In this document: positions 30,245 to 38,323 of the stretch, piece by piece
Position numbering within the stretch: the stretch's first letter is position 1
Layout: each line of letters starts with the position of its first letter
Origin: JAIVGV01 sp036389335
GTDB taxonomy: Bacteria > Acidobacteriota > Blastocatellia > Pyrinomonadales > Pyrinomonadaceae
Assembly (NCBI GenBank): GCA_036389335.1
Contig: DASVQC010000066.1
Span: 16,628-80,627 of the forward strand
Length of the DNA stretch: 64,000 bases
Direction: 5' to 3'
Translations under genes and position numbers: made by a program
Notes under the pieces: generated by a model
Seen by the model: only the letters and a program-made list of their open reading frames with translations
Databases searched by the model: none
What the model was told of the DNA's origin: nothing

Positions 30245-31108
30245 ATGCCCGACGAACAACCCACACGCGACCGCGTCCGCGCGCTCGTCCGCGAAGTCCT
30301 CGCGCACGCGCTGCCCGAAGAGGCGGGCGAAGGCGCGACCGCGGGCCCGATCGCGCCGACGACCGCCCCTTCGACTTCGCGCACCGCGCTGACCTCCGAG
30401 ATCAACGTCCGCACGCCGGAGCGCGCGCGGGCCGTCGATGTCGCCCCGCCCGCCGCGGCGGCGACCGGCGAGCGGCCCTTCACGCGCGACGAGTCCTCGA
30501 AGACCGTCATCACCGAAGACGACGTGCGCGGTCTGGAAGAGGGCGCGCGCCTGCGCGTCGCGGAGGGCGCGCGCCTCACGCCGCTCGCCGCCGACATCGT
30601 CAGCGAGCGGCGCATCGAGATCGTCCGCCGCGCCTCGCGCCGCGGCTCGCGCACTCACAAGCGCGTCGCCGTCGGCGCGGATCACGGCGGCTACAAGATG
30701 AAGGAGGAGCTGAAGACGCTCCTCGACGAACTCGGCCACCACGCCCTCGACTTCGGCACCGGCTCGACCGACGCCGTCGATTACCCGGACTTCGCGCACG
30801 CGGTCGCGCGCGCCGTCTCCGAAGGCGAGGCGGACCTCGGCATCGTCATCGACGGCGCGGGCGTCGGCAGTGCGATGACCGCCAACAAAGTGCCGGGCGT
30901 GAGAGCCGCCGCCTGCTACTCCGTCAAGGTTGCCGTCAACTCCCGCGAGCACAACGACGCCAACGTCCTCACCCTCGGCAGCGCCACGATCACGAGTGCG
31001 GAGATGCGCGAGATCGTCCGCGCGTGGCTCTCCGCCGAGATCAGCGAAGACCGCCACCGGAAGCGCGTCGCGAAGATCGAGGCCGTCGAACGGCAGTACA
31101 GATGTTAA
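30245..31108 (+). CDS. rpiB: Ribose-5-phosphate isomerase B with N-terminal extension (candidate microcompartment cargo)
   Basis: 287 residues, about 140 longer than a normal RpiB. The C-terminal half is a complete enzyme: VAVGADHGGYKMKEEL, DFGTGSTDAVDYPDFAHAV, GAGVGSAMTANKVPGVRAA and NSREHNDANVLTLG. The extension begins with an amphipathic helix (RDRVRALVREVLAHAL), then a Pro/Ala-rich linker, then a small motif ITEDDVRGLEEGARLRV with GARLTPLAADIVSERRIEI. Such helices are typical encapsulation peptides of microcompartment enzymes. The enzyme interconverts ribose 5-phosphate and ribulose 5-phosphate. deoC, with a similar extension, lies 800 bases downstream. Targeting is inferred. Confidence 0.9.
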   Translation: MPDEQPTRDRVRALVREVLAHALPEEAGEGATAGPIAPTTAPSTSRTALTSEINVRTPERARAVDVAPPAAAATGERPFTRDESSKTVITEDDVRGLEEGARLRVAEGARLTPLAADIVSERRIEIVRRASRRGSRTHKRVAVGADHGGYKMKEELKTLLDELGHHALDFGTGSTDAVDYPDFAHAVARAVSEGEADLGIVIDGAGVGSAMTANKVPGVRAAACYSVKVAVNSREHNDANVLTLGSATITSAEMREIVRAWLSAEISEDRHRKRVAKIEAVERQYRC

Positions 31109-31112
31109 AAGG

Positions 31113-31701
31113 ATGGACGAGCCCAACCCGCAAGTAGTCGTCATCGCCGGTCCGAACGGCGCGGGCAAATCGACGCTCGCACCGTTTCTGCTGCGAGACG
31201 CTTTCGGTTTGATGGAGTTCGTTAACGCGGACAATATTGCGACAGGACTCTCCGTTTTCCAGCCGGAGGGTTGCGGCTGTCGAAGCGGGGCGCGTCATGC
31301 TCAAACGCCTGCATGATCTGGCCGGGGCGCGCAGCAGCTTCGCTTTCGAAACCACTCTTGCCACTCGCTCATATGCGACTTGGATCGCAGAGTTGAAACG
31401 TGAGGGTTATAATTTCCACCTCCTATTCCTTTGGCTGGATAGTCCTGAATTGGCGACGCAGCGCGTCAGCGAGCGCGTTTTTTTGGGGGGGCATGACGTG
31501 CCGGAGCAGGTTATCCGAAGGCGCTATGCGAAGGGGATCAGGAACTTCTTCGACTTGTATCGTCCGTTAGCTGATTCGTGGGTGGTGTATGATAATTCTT
31601 TGTCGGGCGAAAGGCGGCGGGTTGCTACAGGGGTCGCTAACTTGACGGCAAACGTACTGGACGAAAGCCGGTGGCTTCAGTTTCAAGCGAGCGCAAAATG
31701 A
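31113..31701 (+). pseudogene. Zeta-toxin-like P-loop ATPase with a frameshift
   Basis: The first frame (ATG 31113) gives QVVVIAGPNGAGKSTLAPFL, with a Walker A motif, and FVNADNIATGLSVFQPE. At about 31260 similarity passes to another frame: RVAAVEAGRVMLKRL, FAFETTLATRSYATWI and FLWLDSPELATQRV, ending at 31701. This is the layout of zeta-like kinases found with small antitoxin-like partners. A single-base indel splits the gene, so it is inactive unless the shift is an assembly error. It begins 4 bases after rpiB, and its stop overlaps the next start. Confidence 0.7.
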
Positions 31702-31904
31702 GGGTCGAGCCAAAGAACTTGAAAGAGCTTTTCCTGGCAGAGGCTGAGGCGGTCGATGAGGCTGTGCGAAGAGCCGCCGAGCACGCGCTGCTGGTTCACA
31801 AGCGGGCGGGATGCTCTGTCTCGTCGTGGGAAGATGGCAAGTTAGTGATTACCCCCCCCGACAAGATTCGCGTTGATGAGAAGCCGCGGAAGGAGCGCGC
31901 TTAA
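31698..31904 (+). CDS. Small partner protein of the zeta-like gene (antitoxin-like)
   Basis: 68 residues (ATG 31698, overlapping the previous stop as ATGA). It has an acidic helix (FLAEAEAVDEAVRRAAEHAL) followed by LVHKRAGCSVSSWEDGKLVI, a segment common in small proteins encoded next to zeta-like ATPases, and a charged tail. It is probably the antitoxin or a regulatory partner. It lies between rpiB and deoC, so the pair seems to have entered an existing operon. Confidence 0.6.
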   Translation: MRVEPKNLKELFLAEAEAVDEAVRRAAEHALLVHKRAGCSVSSWEDGKLVITPPDKIRVDEKPRKERA

Positions 31905-31924
31905 ACTCCGGAGCAGTCAGTCTC

Positions 31925-32821
31925 ATGACCTACCCGAACAACGGCAATCTCGAACACCTCGTCGAGCAGATCACGGACGTGATCGTGGCGCGGCTGAACG
32001 GCGACGCCGACTCGCAGGCGCGGATGTGCGGGTGCGGCTCGACGTGCTTCAACCGCTGCCCCGAAAGGATGCAGCGGGTGGTGGACGCGGGGGCGGCGCG
32101 CATCGGGCTCGTCCTCGGCGAGACGGCGACGGCGCGCGACTGGTCGGGCCTCGTCGATCACACGCTCTTAAAGCCCGAAGCGAGCGACGCCGACATCCGA
32201 CGCCTGTGCGAGGAGGCGGCGCAGTACCGCTTCGCGAGCGTTTGCGTGAACCCTTCGTGGGTGCGCGCGGCGGCGTGCAACCTGCGCGGGACGAGCGTGC
32301 CGGTCTGCACGGTCGTCGGCTTCCCGCTCGGCGCGACGCTCCCGGACGTGAAGGCTTACGAGGCGCGGCGCGCCATCTTCGACGGCGCGCGCGAGGTGGA
32401 CATGGTCATCAACATCGGCGCTTTGAAGAGCAACGACGACTGCGCCGTCGAGCAGGACATCCGCGCGGTCGTCGAGGCGTCGCACGAGTACGACGTGCTC
32501 GTCAAGGTGATCATCGAGGCGGCGCTGCTGACCGACGAAGAGAAGGTGCGCGCCTGCCTCGCGGCGCAGCGCGCGGGCGCGGACTTCGTTAAAACTTCCA
32601 CGGGCTTCGCCAAGCACGGCGCGACCGTCGCGGACGTGGCCCTGATGCGGCGCACGGTGGGCGCGGGGATGGGCGTCAAGGCGGCGGGCGGCGTGAAGGG
32701 GATCGACGACGCGCGCGCGATGTTGGAGGCGGGCGCGACGCGGATCGGCGCGAGCGTCGGCGTCAAGATCGCGCAGGAGGCTTCGGGCGTGAAGACGACC
32801 TCCGGCGCGGCGGCTTACTGA
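31925..32821 (+). CDS. deoC: Deoxyribose-phosphate aldolase with N-terminal extension (candidate microcompartment cargo)
   Basis: 298 residues, about 75 more than a plain DeoC. The catalytic barrel is complete: LVDHTLLKPEASDADI, SVCVNPSWVRAA, VCTVVGFPLGATLPDVKAYE, EVDMVINIGALKS, VLVKVIIEAALLTDEEK (Schiff-base Lys VKVI) and FVKTSTGFAKHGATV. The extension starts with an amphipathic helix (NLEHLVEQITDVIVARLNGD) very like known encapsulation peptides, then a Cys-containing linker (CGCGSTCFNRCPERM). It cleaves deoxyribose 5-phosphate to acetaldehyde and glyceraldehyde 3-phosphate; containing acetaldehyde would explain compartment targeting. No shell gene is in this window. Confidence 0.93.
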   Translation: MTYPNNGNLEHLVEQITDVIVARLNGDADSQARMCGCGSTCFNRCPERMQRVVDAGAARIGLVLGETATARDWSGLVDHTLLKPEASDADIRRLCEEAAQYRFASVCVNPSWVRAAACNLRGTSVPVCTVVGFPLGATLPDVKAYEARRAIFDGAREVDMVINIGALKSNDDCAVEQDIRAVVEASHEYDVLVKVIIEAALLTDEEKVRACLAAQRAGADFVKTSTGFAKHGATVADVALMRRTVGAGMGVKAAGGVKGIDDARAMLEAGATRIGASVGVKIAQEASGVKTTSGAAAY

Positions 32822-32953
32822 GCCGCGCGAGGCGCGGAAGATACTCGGTGCCGCTAACGAACACTCGTACTCGTAGGGGCGGGGCTCGTCCCTGCCCTCA
32901 CAAACTATCCAGTCCGTCGGGTCTTGTGAGAGGCTGTTAAGAGACGCGAACGC

Positions 32954-32998
32954 CGGAGGGCGGAGGGGTGATGAGAGTCATCACCCCTCCGCCCTCCG
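32954..32998 (+). terminator. Strong terminator between deoC and the outer-membrane gene
   Basis: A perfect 21-bp stem (starting CGGAGGGCGGAGGGG) with a 3-base loop is followed by ATTTTG on the plus strand. It lies between convergent genes and may serve both directions. The rest of 32822-33046 holds no gene. Confidence 0.75.
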
Positions 32999-33046
32999 AT
33001 TTTGTCGGCGGTTCATCGCGCGCGCGATCTCGTCGCGGCGGGCGCT

Positions 33047-33673
33047 TCAGAAGCGGTAGCCGATGCCGCCGTTGACCTGTAGGTTGTGGCGCGTGTTGTC
33101 GGGGATGGTGAAGGTGGCGAAGGGCGGCGGCGCGCCGGTCAGGCCGGTCTGCTTGCCGTAGCGGATGATGGTGTCGCCCACGTCGAAGCGCGTCGTCCAG
33201 TGGCGCGTGACGTAGAGTTCGAGCACGCCGCCGACGTCCGCGGCGAAGTGTGTGGCGCGTTCGAGGCGGAAGATGAAGGAGGGATCGTCGGCGAACTTGC
33301 CCTGGCTGAAGCTGATGAAGCCGGGCCGCGCCTTGGCGAAGACGCCGAACTTCTCCCAACGCTTCCCGGCTTTGACGCCGAACAGGCCCTCGACCGCACG
33401 GCCCGAAGCGCGAGGCTCGATGGAGCGGCCCGAATTCGGGAAGAACGTCGTCTCCGCTTCGAGCGCGAAATTCCGGTTGACGTTGAAAGTGAACCTGCCG
33501 CCGAAGCCGATCTCCGTGCGGTAGCCGGCGCTCGGCGTGAGCGTGAGCGCGGAGAAGTGTATGCCGACTTCCCGCCGCGGCGGATCGTCCGGCGCGTTCT
33601 GCGCGCGCGCCGCCGTCGCGCCGGAGAGAGAGAGCGCGAGGAGCGCGAGGAGGGCAGAGAAACTTTTCTTCAT
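33047..33673 (-). CDS. Outer-membrane beta-barrel protein (porin-like, small)
   Basis: 208 residues with a signal peptide (SFSALLALLALSLSGATAARA). Alternating strands follow (EVGIHFSALTLTP, GFGGRFTFNVNRNFALEAE) and the C-terminus is VNGGIGYRF, ending in Phe as expected for BAM recognition. It resembles OmpA-barrel or PF13505-type small barrels. ATG 33673 has an AAGGAG site; an upstream ATG at 33691 overlaps that site. It is last in the ECF sigma operon. Confidence 0.8.
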   Translation of the reverse strand: MKKSFSALLALLALSLSGATAARAQNAPDDPPRREVGIHFSALTLTPSAGYRTEIGFGGRFTFNVNRNFALEAETTFFPNSGRSIEPRASGRAVEGLFGVKAGKRWEKFGVFAKARPGFISFSQGKFADDPSFIFRLERATHFAADVGGVLELYVTRHWTTRFDVGDTIIRYGKQTGLTGAPPPFATFTIPDNTRHNLQVNGGIGYRF

Positions 33674-33760
33674 CGGTTGTGTCTCCTTCATTGTTCACCC
33701 GCTTGCGGGGTTTTCGGTCCCGTGTCGGTAAGGCCCGTGGCCGGTAAGGGGAGACCGGTT

Positions 33761-34624
33761 CTAACTCCGGCGGAAGATCGAGAGCGCGCGCGAGAGCGCG
33801 TTCGGCCTGCGCCCCTCGCGCGGCTCGAAGCGCGCGAAGCCCGCCGGGACGGCGAAGAGCGCGTCGTCGAGCGCGCCGGTCGATAATTCCAGCACCTCGC
33901 GCGTCTTCTCCGTGACGACGCCGCGCTCGTCGTAGGCGCGCGTCGTCTCCAGGAGCGGGAAGCCGAGGCGCGCCTGCCCCTCGTAGCGCCGCCGGAAGAA
34001 ATACTTGCGCGTGTTGAAACGCTTCGTGAGGCACCTGCTGCCGCCGATCTCGACGAACGTGCGCGGCAGCGCCCCGGAGAGATCGGGCGAGCAGTCGACG
34101 CCGTAGAGCAGATCGACGTACCAGCCGTCGGTCTCGACGCGCGCCGCGCCCGTGTCGCAGGCGTCGGGCTCGACGCGCCAAGTCGTCAGCGTCTTCAGGC
34201 GGCGCGCCTCGAAGCCGAACATCTCGCGCCGCTCGCCCGTGTCCGTGACCGAGGTGGTCTCGAAGATCGTGCCCTTAATGCCGGGCGGCGCGGGCGCGGG
34301 CGAGGGGAACTGCTGCTCGTTGAAGGCGGCGATGACGGCGTAGGGGACGCCGCCCGACCAGAGGTTGTAGCGGCTGTTGACGAGATCGAGCCAGATGAAC
34401 TGGTGGCGCGCGCAGTCGTTGATGAACGCCCAGCGCATGACGCCGCCGCCCGGCTGCGTGGACTTGCCCTCGCGCCGCTGCGAGGAGCCTTTCAGGTAGA
34501 GCGTCTCTTCGTAGGTCGGGGCCGCGCTGTCGCGCCAGCGGATGCGCACGTCGGCGCGCGCCGTCGTCGAGACGCAGAGCAGCGCGGCGGCGGCGAACGC
34601 CCTGAGTAGTGTGCCTCTCGTCAT
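33761..34624 (-). CDS. Exported protein of unknown function
   Basis: 287 residues with a signal peptide (LLRAFAAAALLCVSTTARA). The mature part begins DVRIRWRDSAAPTYEETLYL and contains RHQFIWLDLVNSRYNLW, reminiscent of periplasmic DUF4412-type proteins, but I cannot name a family firmly. It has four Cys residues in the mature part. It is translated 22 bases after the previous gene of the sigma operon. Confidence 0.65.
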   Translation of the reverse strand: MTRGTLLRAFAAAALLCVSTTARADVRIRWRDSAAPTYEETLYLKGSSQRREGKSTQPGGGVMRWAFINDCARHQFIWLDLVNSRYNLWSGGVPYAVIAAFNEQQFPSPAPAPPGIKGTIFETTSVTDTGERREMFGFEARRLKTLTTWRVEPDACDTGAARVETDGWYVDLLYGVDCSPDLSGALPRTFVEIGGSRCLTKRFNTRKYFFRRRYEGQARLGFPLLETTRAYDERGVVTEKTREVLELSTGALDDALFAVPAGFARFEPREGRRPNALSRALSIFRRS

Positions 34625-34646
34625 CTCGGTCTCCCCCGTCGTGCCG

Positions 34647-35729
34647 TCACCTCTTCGGGATCAGGCTCTCGATGCGCGCCGCCGCGCCGAAGCGTACGCG
34701 CCGCGCCGCCGACGCGCGCGCCGCGTCCTCACGCCGCTGCTTCGAGTCGAAGTCAGCGCGCGGAGGGGCTTGCGGCGTCTTGCCTTCGAGCGCCTGCCGG
34801 ACGGGGCTCGCCTCGGTCGTCCCGCCGCGCCCTCCCGCGCCGCGCTTGATCTCTTCCGCCGAATTAACTTCGGGCGCGTAGGCGGGATCGAAGAGCACCC
34901 ACGCGTACCAGTCGCCGCCCGTGCCGACGACGGGCGCGCTCGACACCAGCTCGTAGTGATCGCCCTTGTAGTCGAAGCTGACGCGGTTGTCTTCGATGAG
35001 GGCGGTCTTGCGGAAGTCGTAGCCCTCGCGCGGCACGAGCGAGAGGATGAAGCGACCGCGACCGGGCACGTAGAACCAGACGAGCGCGCCGGAGACGGGG
35101 CGCGGCTCGCGCGCCGACGGGGCGACCTCGCCGTTGACGAGCAGGCGCTGATCGCTCACGGCGATCTCGACGCTGTCGAGCGTGAAGTCGCGCGGCGCGG
35201 ACTGCCACAGGCGCGCGCGGTCGGAGGCGACCTTCACCACGTCCACGACGCGCACGCCGGTCTGCGAGTTGACGAGGAGATCGAGCGCGACGGCGTCGCC
35301 GTCGTCCAAGGTCTGCGGCGCGGCGGCGCGCGCCAGCGTCGGGACGGGCGCAGCGCCCGTGCGGCGCGCCCGCAGACGCTGCTCGAAGTCGGCGGCGAGC
35401 GGCTGCGCCGTGACGCGAAATTTTTTCGCGTCGCCGACCGGCTCGACGACCAGATCGTAGCCGAAGACCGGGTTGCCCTCGCGGTCGAGCACGACGCGGT
35501 GGATGGTGTTGCCGTCGTCCAAAAGGGCCTGCGGCAAGAGCGCCGCCTGAATCTCGTTGAAGCCCGGCGCGCGCGCGCCCTCGAAGGTCGTCTCCAGGCG
35601 GAAGCCGACGAACCCCGCGCCCGCGAGCGGCACGACCAACTGTTGGCGCGCGCGATCCTGCCCCGCCGCGACCGAAAAACAGATCGCGAGCGACAGGCAG
35701 ACGAACCCCGCGCGCGGGCTACTTCTCAT
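34647..35729 (-). CDS. Exported protein of unknown function
   Basis: 360 residues with a signal peptide (GFVCLSLAICFSVAAGQ). The mature region looks beta-rich (GFVGFRLETTFEG, ALVWFYVPGRGRFILSLVPR) and ends in an Arg/Ala-rich tail. It overlaps the anti-sigma gene by 11 bases, so the two are translationally coupled. A sensor, substrate or output of the ECF pathway is possible. No recognised domain. Confidence 0.65.
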   Translation of the reverse strand: MRSSPRAGFVCLSLAICFSVAAGQDRARQQLVVPLAGAGFVGFRLETTFEGARAPGFNEIQAALLPQALLDDGNTIHRVVLDREGNPVFGYDLVVEPVGDAKKFRVTAQPLAADFEQRLRARRTGAAPVPTLARAAAPQTLDDGDAVALDLLVNSQTGVRVVDVVKVASDRARLWQSAPRDFTLDSVEIAVSDQRLLVNGEVAPSAREPRPVSGALVWFYVPGRGRFILSLVPREGYDFRKTALIEDNRVSFDYKGDHYELVSSAPVVGTGGDWYAWVLFDPAYAPEVNSAEEIKRGAGGRGGTTEASPVRQALEGKTPQAPPRADFDSKQRREDAARASAARRVRFGAAARIESLIPKR

Positions 35730-36516
35730 TCGCGTCGCCCCCCTTGATGACGCGCAGCTTCACGTCCGACGCGGGGCGGAAGCCCGCGAGCGTCGCCGCG
35801 CCCTCGCGCGTACGCGCGCCGCCGCCCGCGCGCGCCTCTTCAGAGGCGCGCGCCTCTTCGTCGCGCGCGGCCCGCACGGGACGACCGCCGCGCGAGTCGC
35901 CGCGCGCGACGTAGACCGTGCGCGCGACGATCCTCTCGCGCATGACGGGCACTTCGACCGTGCGAACCTCGACGGGGGGGGCGGCGAGCGCGGGCGCTGC
36001 GACGGCGAGGGGTTCGGGCGCGGGGCGCAGGAGCGCGAGGGCCGAGACGCAGGCGAAGAGCAGGGCGGCGGCGACCGCGGCGGGCGCGGGGACGCGCCAC
36101 GTCGTCGAGAGCGCGCGGCGCAGTCGCGCGGCGCGGGACGGGCGGCGCGACGCCGCGGGCGCGAGCCGCCCCGACCCGTCCGGCGCGGGCGGGAGCCAGC
36201 CCGCCGAAGTTGATGAGAGACCTGCCGTCGGACGGTCGAGCGTGTAGGGCGTCGGCGCGGCGTCGTCCGCTTCGAGGTCGGACGAGGCGAGGCGCGCGGC
36301 GAGGCGCGCGTGGTAGCCCTCCCAGAAACTTTCGGGCGGCTGCTCGGCTTCGGTCGCGCGCGCGTAGGCGCGCAGGGTCTCTTCGAGCGCGCGGTACTCG
36401 GCGCGGCAGTCGGCGCACGACTCGACTTCGGCGCGCAGGCGCGCCGCGTCCGGCGCTTCGTCGAAGACGAGATCGATCAGTCGTTCTTTCGCCCTCGTGC
36501 AGTCGTGCATTCTCAT
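35719..36516 (-). CDS. Anti-sigma factor with zinc-finger (zf-HC2) domain
   Basis: 265 residues. The N-terminal MHDCTRAKERLIDLVF and ESCADCRAEYRALEE give the His-Cys...Cys-x-x-Cys anti-sigma zinc-binding domain. A long Pro/Ala/Arg-rich segment leads to one membrane helix (VAAALLFACVSALALLRPA, about residues 145-165), then a periplasmic tail. It should hold the ECF sigma factor encoded just upstream at the membrane. A GAGGTGAG site precedes ATG 36516. Confidence 0.85.
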   Translation of the reverse strand: MRMHDCTRAKERLIDLVFDEAPDAARLRAEVESCADCRAEYRALEETLRAYARATEAEQPPESFWEGYHARLAARLASSDLEADDAAPTPYTLDRPTAGLSSTSAGWLPPAPDGSGRLAPAASRRPSRAARLRRALSTTWRVPAPAAVAAALLFACVSALALLRPAPEPLAVAAPALAAPPVEVRTVEVPVMRERIVARTVYVARGDSRGGRPVRAARDEEARASEEARAGGGARTREGAATLAGFRPASDVKLRVIKGGDANEK

Positions 36517-36536
36517 CTCACCTCAAACTTTCTCCG

Positions 36537-37172
36537 CTAGTAACCCTCGCGCGCCGACAGGCGCGTGAAGTCGGTCGCCTCGCCCGCCTCGCCGCCCGCC
36601 GGCGCGTCGGCGCGGAGTCGGGCGCGGAGTTTGGCGAGTGAGCGGGCGAGCGATTTCTTGACCGTGCCCGCGGAGCAGGAGAGCGTGCGCGCGATCTCTT
36701 CGCAGGTCATCCCCTCGTCGTGCTTGAGCAGGAAGACGAGCCGCTGCTGCGGCGACAGCTCAGAGAGCGCGTCGCGCACGCGCCCGGCGAGCAGTCGCTC
36801 GTGAAGGGCGGACTCGGCGTCGGGCGCGCGCCCCCGCGCCCCGGCCTCCGCGTCGGCGTCTTCGAGTCGCCGCGCGGCGTCGTCGAAGCGCGAGCGCGCG
36901 GCGCGCCGCTCGTTGAGGAAGGTGTTGACGGCGATGCGGCGCAGCCACGTGTAGAAGGACGACTCGGCGCGGTAGGTGTCGAGCGAGCGGAAGGCGCGCA
37001 GCCAGACCTCCTGCGACAAGTCTTCGGCGTCCGCCGCGTCCCGGCAGAAGCGCAGGGCGAGCGTGTGGACGCGCCGGGCGTGGAGAGCGGCGAGGCGGCA
37101 GAACGCCTCTCGGTCGCCCGCGCGCGCGCGCACGATCAGTTCCGTCTCGCTCGTCAAAGTTTCCTCTCTCAT
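36537..37172 (-). CDS. ECF-type RNA polymerase sigma factor
   Basis: 211 residues. Region 2 is seen in RFCRDAADAEDLSQEVWLRA and YRAESSFYTWLRRIAVNTFL; region 4 in LSPQQRLVFLLKHDEGMTCE followed by EIARTLSCSAGTVKKSLARS. It directs RNA polymerase to genes of an envelope-related response. The anti-sigma gene follows after 20 bases and three envelope genes after that, forming a five-gene minus-strand operon. Confidence 0.92.
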   Translation of the reverse strand: MREETLTSETELIVRARAGDREAFCRLAALHARRVHTLALRFCRDAADAEDLSQEVWLRAFRSLDTYRAESSFYTWLRRIAVNTFLNERRAARSRFDDAARRLEDADAEAGARGRAPDAESALHERLLAGRVRDALSELSPQQRLVFLLKHDEGMTCEEIARTLSCSAGTVKKSLARSLAKLRARLRADAPAGGEAGEATDFTRLSAREGY

Positions 37173-37330
37173 CGCGCGCCCGATCCAATAGACACGCGCC
37201 GCCGCCGTTTGGTTGGCGGACGGGCGGAAAAGTTACGCCGCGGGCGTCGGCGCGGAAGTCGGGTCGGGCTGAGACTCGCGCAAGGGTCGCGGAGGTCGAT
37301 GCGGCGGGCGGCGAGGCGGGCGCGACGATC

Positions 37331-37358
37331 AAAAAAGAGCCGCGCTATCGAGCGCGGC
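37331..37358 (-). terminator. Orphan Rho-independent terminator
   Basis: An 8-bp GC stem (GCCGCGCT / AGCGCGGC) with a 4-base loop is followed on the minus strand by CTCTTTTTTG. No coding sequence lies immediately upstream of it on that strand. Confidence 0.75.
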
Positions 37359-37490
37359 CCAAGTTACAAGAGGAATGCTGTGGAACCAGCGGGACAGGAC
37401 TGCGATTGTACGCCGCCGTACGGGGAAGTCAAGCGGGCCGCTCTCAATCTGTGGGTCAGCTTACAAAACGTCTTCCACGCAACCTCAACA
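37331..37490 (-). ncRNA. Candidate intergenic structured RNA (6S-like layout)
   Basis: The 419-base gap between divergent genes holds a well-formed minus-strand terminator but no coding gene before it, which implies a non-coding transcript. Upstream of the terminator, GAGGTTGCGTGGAA (37486 to 37473) pairs with TTCCACAGCATTCCTC (37385 to 37370) in an imperfect 13-bp stem enclosing about 87 nt. An inner GATTG/CAATC pairing leaves a large central bulge. A long hairpin with a central bubble is reminiscent of 6S RNA, but I could not match conserved 6S sequence. Existence is moderately supported, identity weakly. Confidence 0.4.
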
Positions 37491-37591
37491 CCTTCTCCAC
37501 AAGTCGCGTGCGCGCCGCGGCACTCCGGTTGCAACCCCGGATAGGCGCGAAACTCTTTGATGTAAGTAAATCGTTCGTCAGGGGGTGAGCC

Positions 37592-37798
37592 ATGTACTTC
37601 CGCACGCAGGGCGGCAACGTGTACCACGTCCTACATGATACGAAGACGGGGGTCGCGCCGTGCGGCGCGCGGCTGAACAGATCGGATTTGGCGCGGCTGA
37701 AGGAGGGGACGACGCCGCGCGAGGGCGTCCAAGAGAAGCCCGAGGACGCGCCCGTCTGCGATCACTGCGAGAAGCTAACGCCCCGGAGCGGGGCGTGA
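37592..37798 (+). CDS. Small zinc-ribbon-like protein
   Basis: 68 residues starting YFRTQGGNVYHVLHDTKTG, with one Cys in APCGARL and a CDHC near the C-terminus, which together could bind zinc. An AGGGGGTGAG site precedes the ATG. Similar short proteins occur in actinobacterial and other genomes without known function. It stands alone between the ncRNA region and the restriction-modification island. Confidence 0.55.
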   Translation: MYFRTQGGNVYHVLHDTKTGVAPCGARLNRSDLARLKEGTTPREGVQEKPEDAPVCDHCEKLTPRSGA

Positions 37799-37918
37799 CC
37801 TCACACGCCCGCACGGTAAGTGAGTCGGTCCGGGCGTGGCGCGATCAGACGTTCGCCGCGGGGGCGCAGGGTTAAAGCACAAGGGGGCGCGGAGAAAACC
37901 CTTCAACCGGCGTTGCCT

Positions 37919-37954
37919 GAAAAGTACCCGATAATCACTTATCGGGTACTTTTC
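37919..37954. repeat. Perfect 16-bp hairpin and CTTTTCGGGT motifs at left edge of the RM island
   Basis: GAAAAGTACCCGATAA pairs exactly with its complement across a TCAC loop. The arm continues into ACTTTTCGGGT, and an inverted copy ACCCGAAAAGT follows near 37972. The same ACTTTTCGGGT word reappears at 40143 on the other side of the island. The rest of 37799-38037 holds no gene. Confidence 0.65.
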
Positions 37955-38037
37955 GGGTCGTGCGCCGTTTCACCCGAAAAGTCCTCCTGCCGGAACACCG
38001 ACTCGATCCCAATATCGAAGATTGATTGCGCGATCAC

Positions 38038-38259
38038 TCACAGGTCGTGACAGAGCGCCTTTAGGAGCAGTTCATTTACCTGCGTCGCCCGCGTCTTGCT
38101 CCTCAGCCGCTCGCAGAACCGGGCATTCATCCTAGCAAAGACCAACTCGCTGGTGCTCCGCTCGTGGTGATGCCGGGCGAACTCCTCCTGATTGGATTTT
38201 ATTGGTGTTCGCTGTCGCACTTTTCTTGTATGCTGACGCGGTTCGAAGAGCAATGCCAA
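38038..38259 (-). pseudogene. Transposase C-terminal remnant
   Basis: The last 50 residues read HHERSTSELVFARMNARFCE followed by RLRSKTRATQVNELLLKALC. This matches the end of DDE transposases (the LRSKT...VNE.L.K.LCHN pattern of IS4/IS1182-like families). The catalytic domain is absent. It lies at the left side of the restriction-modification island and is evidence of past insertion. Confidence 0.6.
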
Positions 38260-38323
38260 CGACGGCGAAAGCTGTCAGGATACGAAGTCGGGGCTGTCGG
38301 GCTATTAACCGAAGGACGATTTA

